Made by a program: the position numbers and the translations under genes | Shown here: piece by piece, positions 10,331 to 21,440 of the stretch | Layout: the number at the start of each line of letters is the position of its first letter | How positions within the stretch are numbered: the first letter of the stretch is position 1 | Notes under the pieces: generated by a model | What the model saw: only the letters and a program-made list of their open reading frames with translations | Database searches by the model: none | What the model was told of the DNA's origin: nothing | From: Candidula unifasciata | Lineage: Eukaryota > Mollusca > Gastropoda > Stylommatophora > Geomitridae | Length of the DNA stretch: 64,000 nt | NCBI GenBank assembly: GCA_905116865.2 | Contig: CAJHNH020006645.1 | Coordinates: 343,501 to 407,500, forward strand | Direction: 5' to 3'

Positions 10331-11642
10331 TAATTAGTTGCTACAAAGTCATTAGAAGTAATTTTAAAAAATGAGCAATGATAAATGCAAATAAAAAAAA
10401 ATCTACCTTCTTGCAATAGGGGCCAAACACCCTATGTACGCCCGTGGGGGAGGGGAGGGAGAGGCTCAAGGTGCATAAGCCTCCAGATTCAGGAGTCTAG
10501 GGTGCCCCTGATAAGTTAATTTGTTACCATTCTTCACTTCCTTATGACAACAGGTAACACACAGTGGTCCGGAAGTTTTCGGGGCCTAAACTTTGAAGCC
10601 TCTTTGACCTTACACCGGCGTCGGTCGGTTGATAGATTTATTTACTTTCTTCCTGAGAAGGTTTTGTTGCTTCGTTGTTTTTCTGAATATTCTAACAAAC
10701 GCACAATAAATGTGGTTGGTTGTATTTCCTTGTGTGTGGGCGTGTGCGTGCGTGCATGCGCGCACTCGTGTGTGTGTGTGGGCGTGTGTGAATGTGAATG
10801 CTTGCATGATTGCGTGTGTGAGTGTGTGTGTGTAGTAGTAGTAAATTTTACCCCACTAGGACATCCCACAAGTAATAAAACCCGATGACACAAAGTGCCA
10901 CCATACGGATGAGGATCACCCGTGGAGAGGTCCCAGAAACCGCGTTCAGCCGTTAGACCACATTTATGGCCGGGCACTATTGCGGCCCCTGGCAAGAGCC
11001 AGGTGGGGCTTCAAAATAACTAAAAATTGTATCCTACAAGGAGATTACTTCGTTAAGTGTGTGTGAGAGAGAGAGAGAGAGAAGTTCTCGACTTGAAGTA
11101 TATTTTCTGCGTCATGGCTCACCCGTGACCTTCGGTAGTACTTTCGAAGGCCCCGGCTCACCTTTCTCCGCCCGTTACCCCTCATTGGCGCATTGGCCCC
11201 CAACCAAACGTTCCTTCCTGTGTGGGATTCCGGCACCTCAAATGATCTTTGTTTACCACAACTTCGCAGCTGCTCTTAAATTGAAAGAAATTGTTTGTCA
11301 TGGTTAAATATATCAACAGGGGACTTTTAACTTATTTAATAACAAATATTTAAAAATAAGTGACGGATAATTTTCACAGATTTTTGCAACGGCCATATAG
11401 TTAAAAGTTAGTTACGTATCCTTGCCATGATAGTCTCTCGATGTGTGACGAAGACAACATAATTCCGGAATAACAAATGTACCTAACATTATTTCTAGGG
11501 AACGGCTTCAGCTCTGGGACATTTCATTATTTCCGGACCGGATTCCGGGGTCACACATGATGCATGAAATAACAAATGTTAGCAAGACGATGCAATAGCA
11601 GCGAGTGAACTGCGTTTGAAAGGGGTAAAGTCGTCAAGTGCA
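10331..11642. other. No recognised gene; GT and GA runs
   Basis: A GT-rich tract lies at 10,730-10,835 and a (GA)n run at 11,064-11,083. The open frames overlapping them are low-complexity artefacts. Confidence 0.5.
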
Positions 11643-11843
11643 CTATCATCATCATCAGCACAATAATAATATAATAATAATAATCTTCATCATAACTTTA
11701 TCACCATTATCATCATCATCATCATAATCATCATCACAATCATCATCATCATCATTATCTTCATCGTCATCATCATTTTCATTATTACCATCATCATCAT
11801 CAACATCATCATTATCATCATCTTCATCATCATCATCATCATG
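11643..11843 (+). repeat. (ATC)n imperfect microsatellite
   Basis: About 200 bp of CAT/ATC triplets with scattered changes. It creates an Asp-rich antisense frame and a Met-rich one, which should not be annotated as genes. Confidence 0.9.
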
Positions 11844-12065
11844 TAGGATACCAGTGTCAGTGTGTTGAAATTGTTCCACACAGTTATGCACTATAGACGT
11901 TGGGGGGGGGGGGGATGGGCGAGAAATTGGGGCGGTGGACGGGTGGGGGTTGGTTGGACTCGTGGTGTGGGGGGATGTGGGGGCGGGGGAGGGGAGAGTT
12001 ACATACAGGGAAACGAATCTGTCACTTGTAAAGGACGATAAAGCCTTGCTGTAAGAACAGATGTA

Positions 12066-12358
12066 CTTCTCCCCGTGTGGATTCGGGGGTCCAGTGTGAA
12101 GGAAACCAAAAGTAGAGACCGCTGCCACACCAACAAGCAGGTTGTAAGAGTCGAATAATTGAGGGCTTCGTTCAAATTCGGAGTGCATTTACATAAGAGG
12201 CAAGGAACTAAGATTCTGCATATAGATTAGTCAGATCTGTAAAACGGCTGTGTACACAACCCTCAGGTTCGGGAACAAGACTAAAGTACAGAAGTGAACA
12301 AACAACCAGCACTTTCCACTGGAGTTAAAAGCTGGTGAACGCGAAGAAGAAGAGGACG
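12066..12358 (+). mobile_element. SINE-B, full length
   Basis: Begins CCCCGTGTGGATTCGG, contains AGATCTGTAAAACGGCTG and GAACAAACAACCAGCACTTTCC, and ends GGTGAACGCGAAGAAGAAG. Well diverged internally. Confidence 0.75.
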
Positions 12359-12457
12359 AGATTTTCTTCGACGATTGACGAAGATTTCAGCAACTTGGCG
12401 TCCCTTATGTATATGTATATACCGAAACTATTCTGCAGCTGAAAATCACACTTTTTT

Positions 12458-12458
<1 letters not shown>

Positions 12459-12523
<65 letters not shown>
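12459..12523 (+). repeat. (CT)n microsatellite
   Basis: About 32 uninterrupted CT units. Confidence 0.95.
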
Positions 12524-12525
<2 letters not shown>

Positions 12526-13452
12526 GCTCCAGATTCTGCAGGATTAGTAAGCCACGAAAGAGAATCCAACAGGTTCAAATCCGGGAAATCCCGGTCAACC
12601 GTATAGTCGTATGGCACAGTTATATTGGACCCCACCCCCACCCCTCCGCCTCAAAAAATAAATAAATAAACGGTTGCGATATAACATGAAGTCTAATGAG
12701 CGTTGATTAATTTTGTGCAAGATTTTGGAATATAGACAGAAACCACTGAAAGACACCTAAGATTACACACACACACACACACTGTCGCATGACAGCTCAC
12801 ACCCCTCTGGTCTTGAACCTGCCCACATCTTGTACATCTCTATGTTTATGATATGATTTCAAATCTTGGACTTTCCTCCATAAATAAATAGTCCTTTTTT
12901 TGTACTTATGTGTCAAGATGTCGGGTTAAGTACTCAGTTGTATTTTAATTCTTTTAAAGATGACATACATTTACATTCAGCCATATATGTGGGATATTTA
13001 ATTAAAGTGAAGCCAAATTCCATTGGCCTAACTACCGCTTTGAACGCGGATGATTCCCCTCCCGCCTCTAGCTGGAGAGACGCTTAGATCTAGGACTCAT
13101 TCTTGACTGAGGTTCCAGACTGAGCAGACGGCTTGCTGCCTTATCTGTCTATCTGCTTACCTCAGTTTGAATCACTGATTCACACGGGAACGTCCATAAG
13201 CATGGGTAAGTACATTGTAGAGTAATAGTATAGAAACATTCAGCCACGCTGCTGTGTGTAGGACAGAGGTGGATATGTGATGCAACGGGACTTGGCTGTT
13301 AAACCATTAAAACTGCAAGAGAACGAGTAACCAGAGCATTCCCATACAGGCGAGGAAAATTCTCTCCTCATACTCCTTCAATGGGTTTCAGTCAACTTGT
13401 ACATTACGTATCCATTTTACAATATGATTGCTCAAATTTGATGTTCATATGC

Positions 13453-13513
<61 letters not shown>

Positions 13514-14194
13514 TACACATATACTCACACATACACGTATACACACACACATTATACACCATTTAACTAGAAAGAGAAACGAACAGGTCAGGTCAGACCG
13601 TATTAATTGGTATCAGCTAGGTTCATGCTAATTTTAGAACAGTTGGGACGTCACGTCCGCCCTCCCCAAAATGTAAACACAACAACGTCTGCGGGAGAGT
13701 AAGAACGTAGTCCCGTGTTTCTGATGCTAGTATGCTGTCTCCATATCTATATTCTTGTATTCGTGGTGTACTTGTGTGAGTATAAGTACCCTAGTATGGG
13801 AATGAAATGGTGTTATCCCTCTGTATGTTGGCATATGCAGACTAGCGCTGTCACTAGGGATGCTTTAGACAGAACATAGTTTCTTTCTGACCGCACTGCT
13901 ACCAGTGGTGATCCTGAGGTTGTTACAGACCTAATCGGTGTATAAAAGACTAGCACAGACATCTGAGCTAAAATATTGTGGACAGATGGTTGGGTGGTGA
14001 ACATAGTATGGTGTTTGTTGATTGCTAACTCTGGCTTTCCTCTTTGTCGCAGGATGTTATTAATATCTTGAGGCCAAGTCAACAATCAGTACCCTAAAAC
14101 ACATCAGGTGAAACCAGCACACAGCCTGCAGTATGAGAGATCCTCAATGAACCCCTCACGCTTGTCCTTGCAATATTGTCAAGTGTTACAGAGG
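12524..14194. other. No recognised gene; (AT)n tract
   Basis: Contains (CA)n at 12,765-12,781 and (AT)n at 13,454-13,504. A block at about 13,190-13,232 with ATGGGTAAGTACATTGTAG recurs inverted at about 19,918-19,956 and resembles a splice donor. The - frame at 13,813-14,085 has no recognisable domain. Confidence 0.5.
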
Positions 14195-14199
14195 ACGAC

Positions 14200-16525
14200 T
14201 GTGACGTGACGCGGTGGATTAAATGTTTATAATGTTGAGTAGGGATTTTCCTCTCAACACATTCCCTCCACCAGATTAACCGAACTAAAATCTGGAACTA
14301 AAAGTCCTGGATATCCAAGAAAACAGCCATATTGGCTCGTTAAGTACATTAACATTAGCTGAACTTGGTACCCACAAGAGAAGGAAAGGAATTTTAGATG
14401 TCTATAGCATTATACTTAATGAATTATTAGACAGGGCAAATGAATCCTCCGTCTTCTACCTTCTCCCGGTGTTATTATTAATAATTAAAGAATTTTATAT
14501 CATATTTTTTGAGCCCCCACCAAATGTAATTCTATCTATCAGTTTAGTTAAACAGGTAAGACTGAATACACTTGGAATTTAACAGACACTGTAGTATAAA
14601 ACTTGACATACAGCTTTATTTACTAACAATGTAATTCCCAGTTTGTTGATTTACACCAACAATGACTGGTTAATTTGAGGATAGTGATAAGCTTCAGCGA
14701 GAAAACAGCTCCGGGGTTTAGAGTGGTGTGATGATGGTGATATGTTAACGCAAAAGATGTTAACTTAACTTATAAGCCTCTGACAGCCGTGAGGTACTGT
14801 CAAGCTTGTCCAACTCTTCCTTGCCTGTTTTCTGCCTGTTTCAGCTTATTCTCCACTTCATCCCCGCCTCGTTCTCCACATCGTTCCCAGCTGGCCGACT
14901 AACACAATGTAGTCTCCTTCATGGACTGATCGTCACATGGGCGCTGTAATCATGGAAACAAACACATACGTGTAGTATCTTGACTTACACTAAGAATACA
15001 TGTATCAATTATTGTAACATATTATAATAAAATATATCCTATCACTCCTCCTCATATTCCACATTATCTCCAGTCTAGTCTGAAGGTCTTTTGTCTTACA
15101 TGGACGTCACATATCCTGTCTTCTTTCTCATGCTATGTCATGATAGTTGACTTTCTAAGTCTGTTGTCCGTCATCACTCAGACTTCCAACGGGCTGACAT
15201 TGATTTGACATAAACATGTGGCGCAGTTTATGTGCCGAACACGCAAACAATTTATATGTGCACGCTGTCCTGAATATTATCTTTCAGTGACCGTGAATTC
15301 CATACACCCACCATTCTTCCCCTGGGGTTATAAATCCCCTGTTTAGGCGAACACATTAAGTGAGCACATGGTGGGCACACAAAACGTAACAGCATTCCTG
15401 CACATATTTGGGCATCATTTCCCACAGTCCAAACTCATATTTTGGTTGATGGTGGAAACAATATAATTACATTTAATTATAGCAAATGTCATTGTTCACA
15501 TCTTATCTTATACACACGAAAACCCACTGAAAAACATGTGACACAAACATACAAGAAATAGGAATAGTTTAGCAGTTCCCTAACTGAGATACTGAATACT
15601 CACAAAGAACTATTTCAAGCAGAATGTGCAGACAAATTAGGAAAAGGTAGTATAGACTAAGCTTAACTCCCTAACCTATATATACAAGATTAAAATTAAT
15701 ATTTTCTCATACCTGGGAACTTTCCAGCAAATGCCAAACACGACTCAACCAGTGAGAAAATACTTTTCTACGGTAGGTCTGAGTCTGTGGCCTGCTGGCG
15801 GCACTATGAGGTAAATCTACAAAGCTCGCAGTATAAGTATCAATCTATTGTCCAAATTAGACTCCTCCCTTTACTTGGTTCTACCCAACCCTCAAGACGA
15901 TGACTTAAGCCACGCCTCTGAAGTACCTATCAGATCAAATTAGCTAACAAGTGGCCTGTCAGTCAATTCTGGACTGACATCCCTAGAGCGAACATTCTTA
16001 AGTGACCCAATCTAGTTTACAACGAATCTAACTGGCAGGTGTTAAAAGATGGTCAGTGAAGCCATTGTGTTTCCTACTTGACCAAAATCAAACATTCCTA
16101 ATTGGCAAACACCTGTTCTCCCGAGAATTACACTGACGTGCGAACTCCAGCCTTTGGTCGCCACAACGTCTACCAGTCCACTCAATTCCCCTGATCTAGT
16201 CTTTCAAAGCAGCCCCACTCGGTCTGTGTTAGGTAACCTTTATGACCTACGGTCCAGCTCAGGGAAGCTAATCTCAGGTGTGATACTAAGTTCCCCGTTC
16301 GCTGGCCTCTACAGTCTGTGGTCAGGAGATAACATTCTGACACTGGCATGAGAAAGCAAATTCTCTAGCCCCTGTGTAATTGCGTAACATTACCCAAGAC
16401 TCAGTCGCTTTGTCTGGACTAAGGACTGGAAACATTTTAATCAATTTGGTTTAAAGTAATATCAATAACCAGAAGAACTTATTACGAGTACTAACTTCTG
16501 GAACCACTGAGGTCGTCTCGTGACA
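14200..16525 (-). mobile_element. Solo LTR with 5-bp target duplication
   Basis: Read on the - strand this begins TGTCACGAGACGACC (at 16,525) and ends GCGTCACGTCACA (at 14,200), so it has TG...CA termini. It is flanked by a perfect ACGAC duplication (14,195-14,199 and 16,526-16,530). Several blocks are homologous to LTR-A at 34,032-36,153: TGTCAGAA-TTATCTCCT and GGTTACCTAAC in the upstream half, and AGTCCTGGATATCCAAGAAA near the 3' end. The termini also align. The 2.3-kb length is long for an LTR. With no internal region and an intact duplication, it is most simply the product of LTR-LTR recombination. Orientation is inferred from homology to LTR-A. Confidence 0.8.
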
Positions 16526-16616
16526 ACGACAACTGTCAACTGTGCCTGTATGATCATCATCAGCTTGTTTCCTCAACTCAGGAGCTGATTTATGGGATCA
16601 TACTGCCCAAAACTGC

Positions 16617-16860
16617 CACTACCAGATGGTGGCATAGTGGTTAATTTAGACTTGTAATTGTTCACACCGACCGATCTTCCGTGAGATACCTCTGAACATT
16701 ATTAACATTTTATTGTGGTATAGGCTAGACATACAACGTGCTGGTAACTCTAGTGATCTTCATAGGAAATCCACGCAGCAAATAGTGGGCTTCGATCGCG
16801 GTACTCTAGAATTACGAGTCGGACTCGCTACGCCTAAGCCACGTACGGCGCACTAAAGAC
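16617..16860 (-). mobile_element. SINE-C subtype with alternative tRNA-like head (C2)
   Basis: The right part shares GATCGCGGTAC, ATTACGAGTCGGACTCGC and ACGCCTAAGCCACG with copies at 29,451-29,718 and 54,340-54,622. On the - strand these read as a tRNA-like head with box-B-like CGATCGAAGCCC. The body (left) is poorly conserved. Confidence 0.55.
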
Positions 16861-16864
16861 ACGG

Positions 16865-17410
16865 AACGAAAGTTAAATTCATTCGAAAACAAATGATGAA
16901 AATAAAATAAAATGAATTCAAAAGGGGTGAAAAGATAATAGAAACGTCTGGACAACCACTAGTATCAACAGATATAAGTCAGAAAAGATGGCGCTACGAT
17001 AGACACATCCTGGGAAGTTTGTTTGTTTGTTTTAGTATCCAGAAGCCATGAGTTGTTAACCCTTAGGCTCGGTATTATGGATATCTCAACCTTTCGGCCT
17101 TGATTCCATTGTAAATATCGTAAATCTGGGAGAAAATGTAGCTTTCCTGCCTACCCCCGGGATTGAACCCGGACCACAAGGAGTTCGTCACCCGGTTACC
17201 GCCCAATCTGGTTTAGCCAACTACGCTAGAGAGCCGGGCACATCATGAGAAGAAACCAGCAGAGAATCACCATACAGGCATTAAAATAGGAAATGAAAGG
17301 GGTAATGAGGCAAGTCGCCCAACAGAAACTCTAAGATAAACGTTAATGAGAGAGGCCAAAGCTGCAGGACTGGATTCGATACATGATATTGACCTGTTGC
17401 ACAGGGTAGA
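16865..17410 (+). pseudogene. LINE 3' end split by SINE-G
   Basis: Two segments (16,865-17,016 and 17,239-17,410) align in order with the uninterrupted copy at 29,719-30,005. Shared blocks are GACACATCCTG, CAGGCATTAAAATAGG and AACGTTAATGAGAGAGGCC. Translation is badly broken but shows a RHIL, then QALK-E-KG, then RQ-KET tail of a LINE polyprotein. The intervening 222 bp are SINE-G. Confidence 0.6.
17017..17238 (-). mobile_element. SINE-G, tRNA-derived, with diverged 14-bp TSD
   Basis: On the - strand the head is strongly tRNA-like: box A TAGCGTAGTTGG matches the pol III consensus exactly, and box B is GGGTTCAATCCC. The 3' end (left) is a (CAAA)n-type tail (TTTGTTTGTTTG on +). It is flanked by CACATCCTGGGAAG (left) and CACATCATGAGAAG (right), 12 of 14 matching. 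The empty site is preserved at 29,845. Confidence 0.8.
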
Positions 17411-17509
17411 ACGGAAAGGAGGAATAGAACGCACGGGGACATATAAAGATACAACAGGATAAACAATGCCTGAATAAATGAATGAATATATGTGTGTATA
17501 TATATATAG

Positions 17510-17724
17510 TTGCCTATTCCTTTGCGGAACCAACGTCAGATTCTTTGGCTGTTTTGGTTTTTCTAGGCAAATTTAAATCCAGTAGTTTGCCATTGTTTTC
17601 TTGACGGTCGGTTCTCAGTACCACTGACAAAACAACGCAAGACAGACCACCCACAGCTGAGATCGAACCCGGCACACCGGCATTACAAAGCATGTTCGCA
17701 ACGCCTAAGCCACAGACGCCGACG
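17510..17724 (-). mobile_element. SINE-D
   Basis: Shares TTTTTCTAGGCAAATTTAAATCC, AGTAGTTTGCCATTG and the tRNA-like head (- strand GGCGTCTGTGGCTTAGGCG, box B CCGGGTTCGATCTC) with 9,120-9,362. Confidence 0.75.
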
Positions 17725-18495
17725 TAGGAGTCTTAGATTCCTTAAAACTATGTGGTGTGGGCCCAGTGGAAGAGGAAAGGGGGAAAAAAAAGGAGGGGGG
17801 GGGGGGCCTCAAGGAGCCTGAGCACCCGGTTTCGGAACCACTGGCGTGTAGTGAAAGTAATTCTCTAAAATTCAAACCAAAGCACACATGGGATTGTGTG
17901 AGTACGTGTGCATGTGTGTGTGTGTGTTTGTATATGATTTTATGAATGTAAAGGCACGCCCCACACAGAAAACGCCACCTCACGTTTATGCAAAAAAGTT
18001 AAAATGTTTTAAAGATTGCGTGTTGTTGGTGCCAAAGCTGAATTAGTAACCGTTAGTCAACGTCTTGACGGAGGGCGCTATATCGGGTTCCAATAGAGAG
18101 ATTTGTGGAGTGTTCATTATTCGGCTGTAGTGTTTGCGAAGCGTGTTTCTCAGGACCCGCCTCAGCGATAATTACCAGAATAAATGGTCCCCGGTGGCTA
18201 AGGAAGAATCTCACCGCCAGGGGGAGTATAGAGAAAGGGCGCTGTAAAAACGAGGATAAGATTCTAAATATGGATTTGTGGTGCAAGTGTTTAAAAAAAA
18301 ATATTGCTGTTACAAATATGAAGGTTGAATTCTTAAAACTCATGCATACACACAGCCTTTCTGTCACACACACATACGCACACAACTGCGCACTTTAAAT
18401 CCATGAAAATATCCACTGATTTCTTAAAATGAGAAACAAGTTAGTTAATCGACAGATTAGATGCAGTGCACGTCGAACCATTCAGTCCATAAGTG
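17725..18495. other. No recognised gene; poly-G and GT runs
   Basis: Poly-G/A at about 17,780-17,810, (GT)n near 17,910-17,930, CA-rich at 18,348-18,385. The open frames here carry no recognised domain. Confidence 0.5.
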
Positions 18496-18955
18496 CTAGG
18501 ACCACCCCCCCCCCAGTAAATCCCACAGTGTGTAGCGGCTGACGACACCAGTCCTGTGTTGGTTTATTATTTTTCTTTGGCTACACACGAAGTGTTCTAG
18601 TCTGGCCTTTAACTTGCTTTTCTTGCAGTCTGACCATAGTTGCAGATGCACAGTTCTCAATTGGTTCATGCAATTGTCTTGAATCTCGTAGAGCATTCAG
18701 TAAGTATATCAGCCTGGTCCATGGCTTATCCGGCTTTCCCAGTAATCTTACCTACAAGTCTGTCAACTTGCTCCTGTCCATGTCCTGGCACGAAAATGAA
18801 ACGAATCCTTGTCAGCCACCAACCACTGCATTCGGGCCCAGCCCTTCTCTATCTTCCCGATCATACTCATCGAATCGCTGAGAAAACACGCCCCAGTCAA
18901 AGTCTGTATTTCTAGCCATGTTACTGCTTTAGTCACAGCCATAACCTTCATAGAC
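18496..18955 (-). pseudogene. RNase H domain of a non-LTR retrotransposon (type ii), decayed
   Basis: Two - strand frames are readable. The first (18,763-18,951) gives EIQT, then CFLSDSMSMIGKIEKGW, with the aspartate and context of an RNase H-like LINE domain. It is followed in a shifted frame (18,496-18,780) by an arginine/lysine-rich segment and NQHRTGVVSRYTLWDLL, matching the end of such polyproteins. The segment between these (the usual GHxGxxGNExAD motif) is degraded. Frame breaks make it non-functional. Related fragments are at 47,741-48,062 and 49,014-49,335. Confidence 0.65.
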
Positions 18956-19039
18956 TACTTGTAGTTACGGCAAAAGCTCCAGAATGAGAAACAAATTAAC
19001 AGGTATTGATTGATTCAAGTGAATAGAAGTCAGGGGCGC

Positions 19040-19112
19040 ATACACCAAGAAAACATTAAACGTGGCGACAGCACTAGCCATGCGGCCGTAAATTCTCAGG
19101 CTCCAAGAGCCC
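19040..19112 (+). repeat. SINE-H body fragment
   Basis: GGCGACAGCACTAGCCATGC followed by CGGCCGTAAATTCTCAGGCTC matches the SINE-H bodies at 6,940 and 48,200. No head is present. Confidence 0.55.
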
Positions 19113-19159
19113 CCCCCCCCCTTCCAACCAGACACCATAAAAGTAATATAATGAAGCCA

Positions 19160-19440
19160 GTAAACAGCAGTAAATGGCGCATACTTTACAGAACATTGCA
19201 GAACCAGCCCAACCAATTTTCGGCTGTTGCGGTTTGTCTAGTCAAATTTTACATTTAGTAGTTTACTAATGTCGGCGTCTGTGGCTTAGGATGTTCGAAC
19301 CAGCTTTGTAAAGCCCAGGTACTACAGTGACAAAATACTGAACGTAAAATTTGCCTAGAAAAAAACAAACAGGCAATAAACGCTGGGGTTGATTCTGCAA
19401 CGTCCTGTCAAGAATACACGACTAACCTTTAAAAAAAAAA
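19160..19440. mobile_element. Two SINE-D copies in head-to-head inversion
   Basis: 19,160-19,264 is a - strand SINE-D body without a head. 19,265-19,437 is a + strand SINE-D beginning GTCGGCGTCTGTGGCTTAGG and ending TGCAACGTCCTGTCAAG. Together they form an imperfect hairpin-capable inverted repeat with complementary TAAAATTTG/CAAATTTTA blocks. Confidence 0.65.
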
Positions 19441-19484
19441 AAAAATGTACCACTGCTTATTGAATGGTACCAATGTGGAGAAGA

Positions 19485-19632
19485 ACCAGGGAACGAAACC
19501 TCCAGGGCCACCCAGGGTGAAGACAACATCCGACAGTCCCTGACTGACTGAGGGTTAGCATGTTACAAATCCAGAAAAAAAACTGCTGATAGAAACGTAT
19601 GGCGAACTATCGGGCAAACCTCTGCAGCCTAA
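19485..19632 (+). pseudogene. LINE 3' ORF end (type iv)
   Basis: From 19,516 the frame reads GEDNIRQSLTD, one TGA, then TADRNVWRTIGQTSAA and a TAA stop at 19,630-19,632. DNIRxxL followed by ADRxxWR is the usual C-terminal LINE signature. The same tail is at 33,478-33,845. Confidence 0.6.
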
Positions 19633-20841
19633 GGTAGAAAAGGAGCTCATGCGTTCAGTTTCTCCTCCACTTAACTGTATACACATGCATATGACATTAT
19701 ATAAACTGATATTTACAAACGGGGATACATGAAGTCAAGTATGTCTGGACCAACCATTAATGGAATATAAGAAAATAACTCCCCATCTGCTTATTGGTGA
19801 ACGCTCTGAATTCGCACGTTCCTGCAGTTTAAATCGTATGACGGCTATGCGCAGTTGTGTCCCATAAACCCACCCGTCTTAGTCTGAGCAGCATGGCAGA
19901 GTACTACAATCATGTTAATCTACAATGTACTTACCCATGCTCAATGGAAGTTCCCAGTTGAATTGGAGACTTTCAAAGGTGAGCTGAAGATTTTCAAGAC
20001 AAGGGCGAAACCCGTCTGTATGCTCTAGAGACTGAGCCAAGAATTAGGACTTCAGTTTGGGACTTGTCCAAGTTTGAAGCGGGAGAATTCCCTCCTCGAA
20101 CAGGCGGTAGTTCGGCTGATGGAAAAAGGGCCTCGCTACTCTTAGAAATCACTTACCTGTGAGTGAATTCATAACCCAACTCCTTCCCAATAGATTTAGG
20201 AACGAACTGAGTACTTTTCCAGACATCTTGACACATAAGTTCGAAAGAAGGACTATTTACTTATGAAGAAAAGTCCAAAATTCAGGACCACAAGGGTGTT
20301 GTGCTGTCATGTGACATTCAAATTTGTTGCGTTTTCTTTACATAGTGTTGCGGAACCAGTCTCAGAATTTTTTGAGTTTATGACCGAACTATTAAATTTT
20401 ACTTTCTTCTTTTTCTGTGTTCATGCGAAGATGTAACTGCCTTGTGTCCGTTTAAAGCATGGCTGCAATATTTACGCCTTTCGGCCAACACATCCGACTT
20501 CTGCAGGCGTTTGTTGACCAGGTTAGTCTTCCCGGTAAATTTTACTTTCATTAGTTTGCCGCGCCTTTCTGAAAATTAACCTCGACAAAACCGTAAGCAA
20601 AAAGTTTACGCCGAGATACTGTAATACTAAGAAAAGACTAAAATAATTAGCTGTTATATTTTCTGAATGTCACAAAGAAACAAAACAGCACAACAAATGT
20701 CAAATGTCGTGGCATAAAAAAAAAAAAAAATACATTTGCCATAATGGCATTATGATTACAGACTTCAAGGCATCAATTCAGTATTTTCGGTCAATTTATT
20801 GTTGGGTGCAAAGGCACAAAACAGGCATCTGAGTTTAAAAA
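19633..20841. other. No recognised gene; SINE-D traces
   Basis: Weak SINE-D body similarity near 20,335-20,400 and 20,520-20,590. A sequence with ACAATGTACTTACCCATGC at about 19,922-19,942 is the inverse of the block at 13,200. Poly-A at 20,717-20,730. Confidence 0.45.
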
Positions 20842-21436
20842 GGTTGGAAAAAAAAAATGTCGAGTTGGGAGATGTGAACCAACATCATTGTACACCCCCG
20901 TGTGGGTTCCGGGGCCCCATTGTGGGGAAAACAAGAATAGACCCACTGCCTCCCCAAAAGAATGTCGTAAGAGTCGACTAATTGGGGAGCTTCCTTTGAA
21001 GTCAAGAGTGCATCTGCCGGAGAGGCAAGGAACCAACAGTCTGTATTCAAGAGAATGAGATCTGTAAAACTGATGCACACGCAACACTCAGGTTCTGGAG
21101 CAGGACTGCAGTTCAGTAGTGGACCAGCAACCAGAACCTTCCGCCAGAGTTTACAGCTGGTGAACGCGAAGAAGAAGAAGAAGAACATCATTGTACACAG
21201 TTATAAACCATAAGTGCCCTGCCACCAGTACAGAGAGCTGATAGGAAACTGTCCGTTTGTATCGCAGTCCGCACGCCACTCCGTAGCTGCAGCCACGTTG
21301 CTCCAATTACCCCAGCGTGTTAACTCTGGTACCCATTACCTAGAGGTTGGGTAAACACCGGGGAACCGCCGAGTGCGTCTGCGAGAGCAGCTTGATTTGA
21401 AAGCGAGCCTCCTATCGACTGCGCTAACGCGGTCCC
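20842..21436 (-). mobile_element. SINE-A, full length, interrupted by SINE-B
   Basis: The tRNA-like head is at the right end: on the - strand GGGACCGCGTTAGCGCAGTCGA, with box A TTAGCGCAGTCG. The body contains GGTGTTTACCCAACC and CTCTGTACTGGTGGCAG, and the 3' end (20,842-20,895) has GGTTCACATC before poly-T. The sequence is continuous once 20,896-21,183 (SINE-B) is removed. Intact relatives are at 23,908 and 55,645. Confidence 0.8.
20896..21183 (+). mobile_element. SINE-B, full length, with 15-bp TSD
   Basis: A 288-bp insertion beginning CCCCGTGTGGGTTCCGG and ending with a GAA tail. AACATCATTGTACAC occurs on both sides (20,881-20,895 and 21,184-21,198) and occurs once in uninterrupted SINE-A. 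This fixes both ends of the family and shows it is a retroposon. I see no clear pol III box A/B in it, so its promoter class is undetermined. Confidence 0.9.
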
Positions 21437-21440
21437 ATAT

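Noticed and set aside
11655..12188. 177-codon Asp-rich ORF
   Set aside because: Antisense of an (ATC)n microsatellite fused to a SINE-B.
17150..17240. Functional tRNA gene with perfect A and B boxes
   Set aside because: The boxes belong to a SINE head with (CAAA)n tail and flanking duplication; cloverleaf stems are not preserved.
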